Source of the DNA: Spectribacter hydrogenoxidans
Lineage (GTDB): Bacteria; Pseudomonadota; Gammaproteobacteria; Nevskiales; Salinisphaeraceae
NCBI RefSeq assembly: GCF_031846275.1
Contig: NZ_JAVRIB010000006.1
Span: 148,876 to 212,875, forward strand
Direction: 5' to 3'
DNA length: 64,000 nucleotides
In this document: piece after piece, positions 27,510-35,418 of the stretch
How the letters are laid out: each line of letters opens with the position of its first letter
Numbering within the stretch: position 1 is the first letter of the stretch
Program-made: the position numbers and the translations under genes
The notes under the pieces: model-generated
What the model was told of the DNA's origin: nothing
Databases searched by the model: none
What the model saw: the letters and a program-made list of their open reading frames with translations, nothing else

Positions 27510-28376
27510 CTAGGGGTCTCGGCGCGCGGCCACGAAAAGGCTTGTGACCGCGATGAAGATCAGCGTGAACAGGCTCACCACCGTGGTGCCCTCGAAGATG
27601 TCGCCGGTGCGCCACGTGGTGCCGGAGGGGTCGGTGACCTCGGCGTCCGGCAGCAGTACGAGGTTGAGCGGATACTGCAGACCCATCACCCCGAGCTGGA
27701 TCGCGGGCAGGGCCCACCACAGCCGGTCCTGCCCGGTGCGCACCATCCCCGGCCGCCGTGCCGGCAGCAGGGCGAAGAGTTGGAAGGCGATGTAGGTGGT
27801 GATCATCCAGCCGATGAAGTTGGACAGGGGCACGCCGAAGTAGCCGCCGCCATCCTTCCATATCCAGTTGCGCGCCACCGTGCCGCCGATGGGGTCGATG
27901 CAGGCGTCCCAGGCGGTGGTGATGAACATCGCTACTACCGGCGTGGCGAACAGCGCCAGCGCGCCCCGGTCGCGGTCCGGTTCCCCCAGCAGCAGGTTGG
28001 CCAGCGCCCAGCCCAGGTAGCCCGCGCTGAAGTAGGCGAAGCCGACGATCACCGGCACGTAGAACAGCTTCGGCCCCATGGCCGGGGTGTGCTCGAAATT
28101 GCCGAAGGGCAGGCCCGTGGCGATGCTCAGGTTCTCCGTCAGGTTCACGACCACGAACATGATTGCCAGGAAGGCGAGCATGGCCGGCAGGCCGTAGCGC
28201 TCGCTGCCGTGCACCAGGCCGAACAGGCTGAGCGACAAGAGTTGGACGTAGTAGGCCTGCGAGCCGATCCCCGGATAGAACAGGCCGGCGAGCAGCGCCA
28301 CGAACCAGACGCCGGTCAGGGCCAGGCACAGGGCCCGCGCGCCGGGTGGCGCGCGGTGGGTGAGCGTTTCTGACAT
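27510..28376 (-). CDS. CruF-like carotenoid biosynthesis membrane protein (DUF422)
   Basis: 288-residue polytopic membrane protein with about 8 helices. The DUF422/CruF signature is clear: WDACIDPIGGTVARNWIWKD followed by GGGYFGVPLSNFIGW (about residues 155-190). Family members hydrate the ends of C40/C50 carotenoids (1',2'-hydratase, bisanhydrobacterioruberin hydratase) in the membrane. No crtB, crtI or other carotenoid gene lies in the window, so the substrate and even the role here are open. It reads in the same direction as the DMFase genes, 458 bp upstream of them. Confidence 0.8.
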   Translation of the reverse strand: MSETLTHRAPPGARALCLALTGVWFVALLAGLFYPGIGSQAYYVQLLSLSLFGLVHGSERYGLPAMLAFLAIMFVVVNLTENLSIATGLPFGNFEHTPAMGPKLFYVPVIVGFAYFSAGYLGWALANLLLGEPDRDRGALALFATPVVAMFITTAWDACIDPIGGTVARNWIWKDGGGYFGVPLSNFIGWMITTYIAFQLFALLPARRPGMVRTGQDRLWWALPAIQLGVMGLQYPLNLVLLPDAEVTDPSGTTWRTGDIFEGTTVVSLFTLIFIAVTSLFVAARRDP

Positions 28377-28707
28377 GGGGCGGACTCATCGCATTGTTGT
28401 CATACGATCTGCCCATCTTGCCCCGGAGGCGAGCGTACGTGCTACCGGCACCGTGTCCCGCCGCAGGATGCGCAGCACGTTCATCCGCTCGGGCAGCGCC
28501 AGTCTGCGCAGCGGCTGGTTCGCCAGCAGGCGGTTGTGCAGCTTGACGGCGCGCACGTCCTGGCCCGCCTCGGGACGGAGGCGCTGGCAGGGCCACGCAC
28601 TCGCTCTCAATGTCGGAGCCCCCGGCTGGCGGCACTGCGGCGTGGTGCGAGTCATGGTTCGCCTGGAGCAGTCCGGCGGGCGAACCGCCGGCGCGAGTCA
28701 AAGGCGC
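28377..28707. other. 331-bp stretch with no convincing gene, possible remnant
   Basis: A minus-strand frame at 28386-28655 could encode an Arg/Leu-rich 89-residue peptide (KLHNRLLANQPLRRLALPER and so on). It lacks a good ribosome site and a recognisable family. The stretch ends at the stop codon of the prpD fragment and may be a degraded gene left beside it. Confidence 0.3.
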
Positions 28708-29249
28708 TTAGTAAATCCCGCGCGTTTCCGGCGTCTCCAGGCGGCCAGCATCCACGATCAGGTTGATGGTTGCCAGTTCCTCGCCCGAGAGGGAATCCAT
28801 GCCGTTGACCGCCTCGATGAAGCGCGCGCGCTCGGCGTCGCTCACGAGGTCGGCGGTGTAATCCGCCAGCTTGGCTTCGTAATCCGGGCGCTGCCAGGGG
28901 GTGTCGCCGCCGGGGTGGGCGTTGGCGCGGGTCTTCTCGTCCGCCACCTCGGAGCCGTCGGCCAGCGTCACGATCATGCGGCCGCCATAGGCCTGCACGT
29001 TCGGGTCCTGGTCGTGGTAGAGGTCCTCCCAGCGCTGGTCGAACTGCGTCTCGATGCGGGCCATCAGCTTGCGCAGCTCGTCCTTCTCGGCCTGGGTCAT
29101 CTGATAGGCGCGGTCCTTGTGGAACTCGCCGGTCTGGATGCAGCGCGCAATGGCGAACATGATGCTGTGATCCAGCGTGCCGCGGGGTGAATCCGGGTCG
29201 ATCTTCTGCGGATCCTGCGCATCGGTGCCGATCACGTGGTGGGTGTAGT
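28708..29249 (-). pseudogene. prpD: prpD 3'-end fragment (duplicate of the C-terminal part)
   Basis: The last ~180 codons of a MmgE/PrpD dehydratase. The frame is cut at its 5' side by a TAG directly before HYTHHVIGTD; the intact copy at 33601-35154 reads HHTHHVIGTD at that point. From 28803 to 29214 I read the two copies as identical (412 bp); toward the 3' end they differ by scattered changes. No 5' half of this copy exists anywhere in the window, and the CBASS island begins right at the break. The fragment could be the left flank of an insertion or a product of recombination. Confidence 0.9.
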
Positions 29250-29316
29250 GCTAAAGGACCCCGATCCCTCTAACTTTTTAACTCTTTCAGTCTTTTCCCT
29301 ACCATCCGACTAATTT

Positions 29317-30186
29317 TTAAGGCTTTCGCTTGGACTTTCCAGGCCACGGTAGGTGGCCATCCAACTCCGGCAACAGATCATCATCGTCTTTGCCCTGTCG
29401 AATGACTCCTGAACGCGTTTCCTCGGCGTCTTCACACCAAATTAGCGTCAGGGTTTGATCGTATTTATCCAGATGAATGGCCGCTTCGAAAAATTCACCA
29501 TCCAGATTGATACGTTCGAACCAATCGTCGATCTCAAGTATTGCTGGCTCCGTTTCTTGCTGCCCGGCCCGTGCTCTGAACGAGGCCGAATCTTCAGGTA
29601 TCGATGTTCGAGGCGTTATCCATCCGTTGGCATCCCGCAGTCGTGGAGACCGGGATGCGTAGCGCACCTTGCCCGCCTCCGAAAAAACAAATGCACATGG
29701 CAACGGCGCCACGGCAGCGAGCCTTGATCCCGTAGCCGACAAAGTAGCTTCGAAATCGGCAGCCAGGCTTTGAATGGCGGAAAAGCCGAATTCGATCTGT
29801 TCAACCTGCGGCTTAAACAGCGTGTACGGGAGCAGCAATTCCGCCGCAAACAAGTCGCAGTGCCGCTCGCCCTCTGGCTTGCCTCTGAAACTCCATACTG
29901 GGGCGGTTTTATGCTCTGACGGCAGCTGCAGAATGTAATGTCCTAATTCGTGACAGGCCGTAAATCGTTGCCGCTCATTCGAGTCATTGGCATTGACCAC
30001 GACAATCAATTTGTCATTGGCTACGAGGCTATATCCTGCCTCATCCGCTCCGAGATCAGAGTCCGTTTTAAGGCGCCCACCAACGTGAGTGATATAGCCG
30101 TCCACCGAGCAGGGAACGGTATTCTGACCAATTTCTCGGATGAATTGGCGCGCTCTTAGAACAACTTGTAGCTCATCCATCGTCAT
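29317..30186 (-). CDS. capP: ImmA/IrrE-type zinc metallopeptidase, CBASS protease CapP
   Basis: 289 residues. The HExxH zinc site is at His80-Glu81-x2-His84 (CHELGHYILQL), with the downstream DLFAAELLLP helix typical of ImmA/IrrE. The C-terminal half is a second domain of unknown fold. In described CBASS loci CapP cleaves the repressor CapH when single-stranded DNA accumulates, which releases expression of the immune operon. It overlaps capH by a few bp and the pair diverges from the CD-NTase gene, exactly that layout. The start is ATG 30186 or 30180; the GTG at 30189 is less likely. Confidence 0.86.
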   Translation of the reverse strand: MTMDELQVVLRARQFIREIGQNTVPCSVDGYITHVGGRLKTDSDLGADEAGYSLVANDKLIVVVNANDSNERQRFTACHELGHYILQLPSEHKTAPVWSFRGKPEGERHCDLFAAELLLPYTLFKPQVEQIEFGFSAIQSLAADFEATLSATGSRLAAVAPLPCAFVFSEAGKVRYASRSPRLRDANGWITPRTSIPEDSASFRARAGQQETEPAILEIDDWFERINLDGEFFEAAIHLDKYDQTLTLIWCEDAEETRSGVIRQGKDDDDLLPELDGHLPWPGKSKRKP

Positions 30187-30559
30187 CACTAAGAATAAGC
30201 CTGACTTTCCTAATCAAGGATTCAGGATCCGGCCTGCCGGTTCCTCTGAAGGCAACGCTGGCCGCAGTTCGATATTCATCCGGTGCAACATCATCGTTCT
30301 CGAGAACGTATTGGGCCAGTGCTGGATCGGAATCGGGCGCTTGAACGGCAACAAGCAAAATTTGCTTCTCGCGCTCGCTCACGTTCAGTGCGACAGCCAA
30401 GCGCTCAAGCAGCCTGAGAGACGGCGTGTGTTTGTCGCCGCGCTCCAATCGATGAATGTATGCGTGATCGACATCGATCTGCCTGCCCAATTCGCGGAGG
30501 GATAACCCTTTCCTGTCGCGGAAAAATCGAATAATGAGACCGAGTGCGGTGTCTGCCAT
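30173..30559 (-). CDS. capH: XRE-type HTH repressor, CapH
   Basis: 128 residues with an N-terminal XRE helix-turn-helix (LSLRELGRQIDVDHAYIHRLERG, residues about 19-41) and a helical C-terminal tail. In the CapH/CapP scheme it represses the CBASS promoter by binding the divergent intergenic region and is destroyed by CapP. The gene overlaps capP by 14 bp and starts 166 bp from the CD-NTase gene. It would also autoregulate itself. Confidence 0.85.
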   Translation of the reverse strand: MADTALGLIIRFFRDRKGLSLRELGRQIDVDHAYIHRLERGDKHTPSLRLLERLAVALNVSEREKQILLVAVQAPDSDPALAQYVLENDDVAPDEYRTAASVAFRGTGRPDPESLIRKVRLILSDDDG

Positions 30560-30632
30560 GAACTATCTACTTTGTGTTGTGGAACTTATCTGGTAAACTG
30601 GTGTCTAGATATGCATACACCCCTATGGGCTT

Positions 30633-30656
30633 GCTCGGGTAACGAGCTATTTTTTG
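30633..30656 (+). terminator. Terminator-like hairpin in the CBASS leader
   Basis: GCTCG and CGAGC form a 5-bp stem with a 5-nt loop, and TATTTTTT follows. It lies between the divergent starts of capH and the CD-NTase and points toward the CD-NTase. It could block read-through or act as an attenuator. Confidence 0.45.
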
Positions 30657-30673
30657 GCAACGACTGTTGTCTG

Positions 30674-30685
30674 AGTATACATACT
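30674..30685. promoter_or_regulatory. Candidate CapH operator
   Basis: AGTAT-AC-ATACT is a perfect 5-bp-arm palindrome 41 bp before the CD-NTase ATG. Related GCATAC/CATAC sequences occur at 30612-30618. Small palindromes of this kind are usual XRE binding sites, but binding by CapH is inferred. Confidence 0.4.
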
Positions 30686-30725
30686 ATCAAGTTATTCACA
30701 AGTATTTGGAAAAGGGACGAAAAAC

Positions 30726-31976
30726 ATGGAACGACAAATACCAAGGGATCCGTTAGGCGCGGCCGCCCCGTTGCACGAAATTCTTCTGGCGGAAACCGCC
30801 ATACAGATCGAGTTGCCACCAAGCCTGCACCGGCTCGCCGTTCAGCGTTACGAGGCTGTCGCCGAGCATATTGAGCGGGGAGGCAGCCCTTTAAAAGATC
30901 GGGTGACCGTCTTTTACCCGCAGGGCTCGATGGCGATCAAGGCGACCATTCGCTCTCGTCGTGATGATGGCGCCTACGATCTGGACATTGTGGCAGAACT
31001 GCTGTTGCTGGCCGGCACCCCACCACAGGCAGTGCTAGATCTACTTTTCGAAGCCATACGCGGCGAAAAAGGTTCACGCTACCACGATAACGTAGAGCGA
31101 CAGACGCGATGTGTGACCGTCCGTTACAACGACGGAATGCATCTGGATATTACGCCTACGATTCTTCTCGATGAGGGCGATCCACGCCGCTCCTGGCTTT
31201 TCCATGCCAAGCCGCGCACTCCGACATCAACACACAACAGATTTGAAACCAATAGCTTTGCTTTCGCGGACTGGTTCAATGAACGAGCGCCAGTCGATAT
31301 GCAGTTCCGCGAATCGTATGGGCGAAGGGCTTTAGCCAGGGACCAGTTACTGGTCGAGGCAAAGGCGGAATCCGAACCAGTCCCTGACCATTCCACCGAG
31401 GAAGGCGGCAAGTCCGCCCTCGTCGTCGCGCTGCAACTCCTTAAGCGCAATCGCAATCACGTTTTCAAGGACCGGGGCTGTCGCATGCCGCCGTCTGTTT
31501 TTCTCAGCTCATGCGCCGGCAAGACCGCCAGCCCCGGCAAAACGATAGGCGCTCATCTCGAGGCCATCGCGTGGCATGTGCTTCAAAAGCTGCTTAGCTG
31601 CCAAAACGCGGGGAAGCTGGTTCATGAAACGAATCCACGATGTGGAAATGATTGCTTCACCGACAGGTGGCCGGAAACCCTCTCCGCACAAAAGCAATAC
31701 ATCCAGGATTTACGCCTTTTTCTCGAGCAACTTGATGAGTTGAAAGCGCCCGGCAGCCTGAAAGATAAGCAGGAACTGCTTGCCAAGATGTTCGGTGAGC
31801 AGCCTACTCGGTCTGCCGTCGAAAAGTATGCCGCAGAGCTGGGAAACACTGTACGAAGTGGAAAAGGTGCAGTCAGACGCTCAGGCAAGGTGATTCCGGC
31901 TACCGCTACGGGATCTGCGGCCAGCCAGGGGCGGGCTACCCCCAAGCATACGTTCTATGGCGGATGGGTGAAGTGA
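30726..31976 (+). CDS. CBASS cGAS/DncV-like nucleotidyltransferase (CD-NTase)
   Basis: Makes a cyclic oligonucleotide second messenger on phage infection. 416 residues. The catalytic set is visible: Gly67-Ser68 (YPQGSM), Asp85-x-Asp87 (YDLDIV) and a third Asp at 141 (HLDITP). An OAS-like C-terminal helical domain follows. The C terminus is a flexible Ala/Gly/Ser/Thr stretch ending FYGGWVK, the kind of tail used as an E2 substrate in E2-type CBASS. Pairing with a stand-alone E2-like gene suggests the CdnG group that makes cGAMP isomers, but I cannot settle clade or product. AAGGGA precedes the ATG. The stop overlaps the next gene by 13 bp. Confidence 0.9.
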   Translation: MERQIPRDPLGAAAPLHEILLAETAIQIELPPSLHRLAVQRYEAVAEHIERGGSPLKDRVTVFYPQGSMAIKATIRSRRDDGAYDLDIVAELLLLAGTPPQAVLDLLFEAIRGEKGSRYHDNVERQTRCVTVRYNDGMHLDITPTILLDEGDPRRSWLFHAKPRTPTSTHNRFETNSFAFADWFNERAPVDMQFRESYGRRALARDQLLVEAKAESEPVPDHSTEEGGKSALVVALQLLKRNRNHVFKDRGCRMPPSVFLSSCAGKTASPGKTIGAHLEAIAWHVLQKLLSCQNAGKLVHETNPRCGNDCFTDRWPETLSAQKQYIQDLRLFLEQLDELKAPGSLKDKQELLAKMFGEQPTRSAVEKYAAELGNTVRSGKGAVRRSGKVIPATATGSAASQGRATPKHTFYGGWVK

Positions 31977-32455
31977 AGTCGCTTCGAGAGCAGATCGAGG
32001 CCATGCGCGTCAGATGGCCCGATTTTCGGCCGTATTGCGCTCCCAACAACGAAGTGAGTTGGCGAGGCACTGTTGTTCCCCAGCAACAGCCGTACGAATT
32101 GCTCGTGCATTACGGCTTGCCGCGCCCCCGAACGCTGATCGAGATGATCCGGGCCGGATACGGATGGCTTCCGTTTCTGAACGAGATGCACCGCCTCTTT
32201 CCGATGGTCAGGGTTATAAATCCGCCCCTTCAGCCGAATCCCGATGCTGAGGAAGAAGCGCCATTGCCGCACGTATACATGTACGATCTTGCGCCACAGC
32301 TTTCGCCCCTCTGCCTGTTTGATCCGGCACGCGGCGAGTGGTCTCACGACTGTTTGATAGCGGAAACAACCCTGCTCTGGGCCTGTGAATGGTTGGCCTG
32401 TTACGAGGTTTGGCAAGTTACAGGCCGGTGGGTTGGCGGAGGACGGCATGATTGA
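31964..32455 (+). CDS. E2-like ubiquitin-conjugation protein of short type II CBASS
   Basis: 163 residues. It resembles the stand-alone E2-like proteins of short type II CBASS: a region around HVYMYD (His103), then Cys117 in PLCLFDPARGEW, then a helix with TLLWACEWLACYEVW and the C-terminal TGRWVGGG. Cys117 is the probable thioester cysteine. In such systems E2 works without a separate E1 and attaches or matures the C terminus of the CD-NTase, raising signal production. No Cap2 (E1-E2 fusion) or Cap3 (JAB peptidase) gene is present. It overlaps both neighbours (13 bp with CD-NTase, 8 bp with capV). Confidence 0.85.
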   Translation: MGEVKSLREQIEAMRVRWPDFRPYCAPNNEVSWRGTVVPQQQPYELLVHYGLPRPRTLIEMIRAGYGWLPFLNEMHRLFPMVRVINPPLQPNPDAEEEAPLPHVYMYDLAPQLSPLCLFDPARGEWSHDCLIAETTLLWACEWLACYEVWQVTGRWVGGGRHD

Positions 32456-33488
32456 TTCAAGTCAGGATCGCCGCAACGTTCTGCGCCGGTCAGCGGGGAC
32501 TATTTGGCACCAAAGGGTTCAGCAGCCCTGGCCAGAAGATCGACCATTCAGAATATTGTCGATAGACGGTGGCGGGATTCGTGGAATATATCCCGCGAAA
32601 TTCCTGGCGGAAATCGAAAGGAGGCATCAAGCGGAAGGGAGTATCGGGCGGTACTTCGACCTCATAACTGGCACTTCGACAGGGGGCATCATTGCCCTGG
32701 GACTTGGATATGGCCTGTCCGCGGGAGATATTTCGCAGCTGTATCTGGATGAAGGCGACAAGATATTTCCGGTCGACTCATTTCCTGTCCGTGTTTTGCG
32801 GAGCGCAAAGCAATGGGTTCGGTCGGCTTACGGCTCCGGCCCACTGAACGAGCAGTTAGAAAATATCTTCGGCGGGGCGCTTTTAGGCGACACCAAAACC
32901 CGACTGTGCATACCCGCGTTTGAAGGCGTCCATGCCGAACCCTGGGTTTATAAAACTCCCCATCACCCGGACTACGAAAATGATCAACACGAGCTGTTGG
33001 TCAACGTGGCCTTGGCGACATCGGCGGCGCCCACCTTTCTGCCAGCTTTGCAAAACAATGGCTACACCATGGTGGATGGGGGCTTGCTGGCCAACAACCC
33101 GATAATGGTAGGCGCAATCGATGCATTGGCGTGTTACCAATTGAGTCGCCGACAGGTTCAGGTATTGAGTATTGGATGCGGTGGCTCGGGATTTCGCGTG
33201 TCCCACAAAATGCGTCGCGGCGGATTGTGGCAATGGAAAAAAGCCATCTCTGCGTCAATAGACGCAGTGTCCCACAATATTCTCGGACAGGCGCGCTTGC
33301 TATTGGGCGCTGATAACATACTTCGTGTGGATTTGCCGGATTCGATAAAGCCGATCGGGCTGAGCGATTTTCAACGGGCTAGAAACGAACTGCCGCAAAT
33401 AGCCGAAATGAAGGCTGTCGATCTATTTCCAGAAGTCGCCGAAAGGTTTCTCGTCAGCCCGACCAACTACAAACCAATAACCATTTGA
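32448..33488 (+). CDS. capV: Patatin-like phospholipase effector CapV
   Basis: 346 residues. Patatin fold with the oxyanion loop GGGIRG (residues 41-46), the nucleophile elbow GTSTGG (Ser77 at its centre) and the catalytic Asp210 in DGG. When activated by a cyclic dinucleotide, CapV enzymes degrade the inner membrane and kill the infected cell. ATG 32448 is preferred because GGAGG precedes it; the frame is open to 32385. It is the last gene of the CBASS operon. Confidence 0.92.
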   Translation: MIDSSQDRRNVLRRSAGTIWHQRVQQPWPEDRPFRILSIDGGGIRGIYPAKFLAEIERRHQAEGSIGRYFDLITGTSTGGIIALGLGYGLSAGDISQLYLDEGDKIFPVDSFPVRVLRSAKQWVRSAYGSGPLNEQLENIFGGALLGDTKTRLCIPAFEGVHAEPWVYKTPHHPDYENDQHELLVNVALATSAAPTFLPALQNNGYTMVDGGLLANNPIMVGAIDALACYQLSRRQVQVLSIGCGGSGFRVSHKMRRGGLWQWKKAISASIDAVSHNILGQARLLLGADNILRVDLPDSIKPIGLSDFQRARNELPQIAEMKAVDLFPEVAERFLVSPTNYKPITI

Positions 33489-33600
33489 GAACAAGAACAA
33501 CAAGGGACGGACCCCAATTTTTATGGGAGAGTGGCTCACGCGGCCATTGTCGCGAGTGCCGGCACGGGCCGGCCGGGAGCCGGCCCGTGCGCCACGAGCT
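33489..33600. repeat. Island right edge with a 12-bp perfect hairpin
   Basis: Right after capV comes GGGACGGACCCCAATTTTTAT (33505-33524 region), similar to a dispersed REP-associated motif, then a hairpin: 12-bp arms 33562-33573 and 33579-33590 around a 5-nt loop. The hairpin lies just downstream of prpD and may stabilise its mRNA; there is no T run on the minus strand. Confidence 0.5.
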
Positions 33601-35154
33601 TTAGTAAATACCGCGCGTTTCCGGCGCCTCCAGGCGGCCGGCATCCACGACCAGATTGATGGTGGCCAGCGAATCACCCGACAGCGAATCCATGGCGTTG
33701 ACCGCCTCGATGAAGCGCGCGCGCTCGGCGTCGCTCACGAGGTCGGCGGTGTAATCCGCCAGCTTGGCTTCGTAATCCGGGCGCTGCCAGGGGGTGTCGC
33801 CGCCGGGGTGGGCGTTGGCGCGGGTCTTCTCGTCCGCCACCTCGGAGCCGTCGGCCAGCGTCACGATCATGCGGCCGCCATAGGCCTGCACGTTCGGGTC
33901 CTGGTCGTGGTAGAGGTCCTCCCAGCGCTGGTCGAACTGCGTCTCGATGCGGGCCATCAGCTTGCGCAGCTCGTCCTTCTCGGCCTGGGTCATCTGATAG
34001 GCGCGGTCCTTGTGGAACTCGCCGGTCTGGATGCAGCGCGCAATGGCGAACATGATGCTGTGATCCAGCGTGCCGCGGGGTGAATCCGGGTCGATCTTCT
34101 GCGGATCGTTCGCATCGGTGCCGATCACATGGTGGGTGTGATGGCTGGTTTCCAGCACGATCTTCTCGATCTGATCGAGGTCCACGCCGTCGCCCTTCTT
34201 CGGCAGTTGATCGCGCAGCTGCAGCGCCAGGTCGATGATCGCCTGACCCTGATATTCGAACGCGTGCTGCTTGGGATAGGTCTTCATGATGTTGCGCAGC
34301 GCATCGACGCCCGGCTCGGCCAGTTCCACCTTGTAAACGGCGTTCTCATCGTCCCGGCCATTGAGGAACCGGCGGATGATGCTGTCGACACCTTCGTAGA
34401 CCGGGTTCGGCCCCTTGAGCCCGTGCAGGGCGTGGTTGACGGCCTTGATGGAAATTTCCGCCGAGAAGCCGGGCACGAATTCCTTCTGCGCACCGATGTC
34501 ACCCTTGCGGGACTGGCGCGAGGAAATCGCGTTGTGCACGGCAAAGTTGATCGCGTGGTAGGCCTGTTCGGTGGTCAGCCCGAGCATCGACGAGATGCCG
34601 GCCGCGGTGCCCGCAGCGATGTGGGTCATGTGGTCGACCTTGTGCTTGTGCAGACAGATGCCGGTGCCGTCACCGGTGCCCACCAGCGCCACGTGCACCT
34701 CGTAGGCCACCACGATGCCGCGCAGGATGTCGGCGCCGGTCACGCCCAGATGCTGGCCGACCGCAATGATCGGGGAGATGTTGTCGTCCGGGTGGGAGTA
34801 TTCCGCCGCCAGATAGCAGTCGTCGTTGTCCAGAAAGCGCACTCCCACCGCGTTGGCGAACGCCGCGGGCAGCGGCGCGAAGTGATCCTCCAGGCCCCAG
34901 ATCGTGGCCTTGCCCGTGCCCTTGGAAGCCAGCGCGTCGGCGCGCGCCACCTTGACCGCCGTTTCGTTCGCCGCACCCAGGGCAATCGCGGCGTTGTCGA
35001 TGATCCGGTTCTTGGCCATCGCCACGGCTTCTTCGTCCTGCGGGGCGTCTTTCGCCCGGGTGGCCAACTCGGCCAGCTTCCAGGCCAGTTGCTGTTCGCG
35101 GGCGAGCTCGCCGCTGGCTTTTTCGGCCTGAACCGTGTGGATCGTGGCGGTCAT
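33601..35154 (-). CDS. prpD: MmgE/PrpD family dehydratase (2-methylcitrate dehydratase)
   Basis: 517 residues, complete. PrpD dehydrates 2-methylcitrate to 2-methyl-cis-aconitate in propionate breakdown. Landmarks: AAEYSHPDDNISPIIAVGQH, CLHKHKVDHMTHIAAGTAAG, and the long C-terminal lid domain. AGAGGA precedes the ATG at 35154. prpB, prpC and prpE are not in the window, so the gene stands alone here, and MmgE-type paralogues with other substrates cannot be excluded. Its last ~540 bp are duplicated at 28708-29249 across the CBASS island. Confidence 0.9.
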   Translation of the reverse strand: MTATIHTVQAEKASGELAREQQLAWKLAELATRAKDAPQDEEAVAMAKNRIIDNAAIALGAANETAVKVARADALASKGTGKATIWGLEDHFAPLPAAFANAVGVRFLDNDDCYLAAEYSHPDDNISPIIAVGQHLGVTGADILRGIVVAYEVHVALVGTGDGTGICLHKHKVDHMTHIAAGTAAGISSMLGLTTEQAYHAINFAVHNAISSRQSRKGDIGAQKEFVPGFSAEISIKAVNHALHGLKGPNPVYEGVDSIIRRFLNGRDDENAVYKVELAEPGVDALRNIMKTYPKQHAFEYQGQAIIDLALQLRDQLPKKGDGVDLDQIEKIVLETSHHTHHVIGTDANDPQKIDPDSPRGTLDHSIMFAIARCIQTGEFHKDRAYQMTQAEKDELRKLMARIETQFDQRWEDLYHDQDPNVQAYGGRMIVTLADGSEVADEKTRANAHPGGDTPWQRPDYEAKLADYTADLVSDAERARFIEAVNAMDSLSGDSLATINLVVDAGRLEAPETRGIY

Positions 35155-35341
35155 GCAAATAATTCCTCTGGTTGATCGGGTTACACGCTGGAGATGTCCT
35201 CAACGGGGGCGCGATATTAAACGATCGCCGGCTCGAATATAAGGACAGGCAAAGGATGCCGTCACAGGGCGTGCCTGTGCTGGTGACACTGCTACGATTG
35301 CGCGATAGCGCCTAAATGGAACGAAATGCCGTTGTTCAGCC

Positions 35342-35376
35342 GCCGGCGAGGGTTCCCGCGTAGCGGGATCGCCGGC
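35342..35376. repeat. Interrupted palindrome upstream of the R-M gene
   Basis: GCCGGCG (35342-35348) pairs with CGCCGGC (35370-35376), and CCCGC/GCGGG pair inside it. The 264-bp gap between prpD and the restriction gene (35155-35418) otherwise holds no gene. It may be a regulatory hairpin in the restriction-gene leader. Confidence 0.45.
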
Positions 35377-35418
35377 AAGCGGATTCGGCGGCGGATTTCG
35401 TCGACTCCTGGATAGCCG

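Larger units (their letters stand above)
28708..34140. repeat. Direct repeat of prpD 3' end flanking the CBASS island
   Basis: Left copy 28708-29247, right copy 33601-34140, same orientation, offset 4893 bp. The repeats bracket capP, capH, the CD-NTase, the E2-like gene and capV. Homologous recombination between them would delete the island and leave one intact prpD. Confidence 0.85.

Noticed and set aside
27352..28701. 449-codon minus-strand frame
   Set aside because: Out-of-frame shadow of the CruF-like gene; Arg/Pro/Gly-rich with no domain.
29317..33488. Full type II CBASS with Cap2 (E1-E2) and Cap3
   Set aside because: Only a 163-residue E2-like gene is present; no E1 adenylation domain or JAB peptidase was found.
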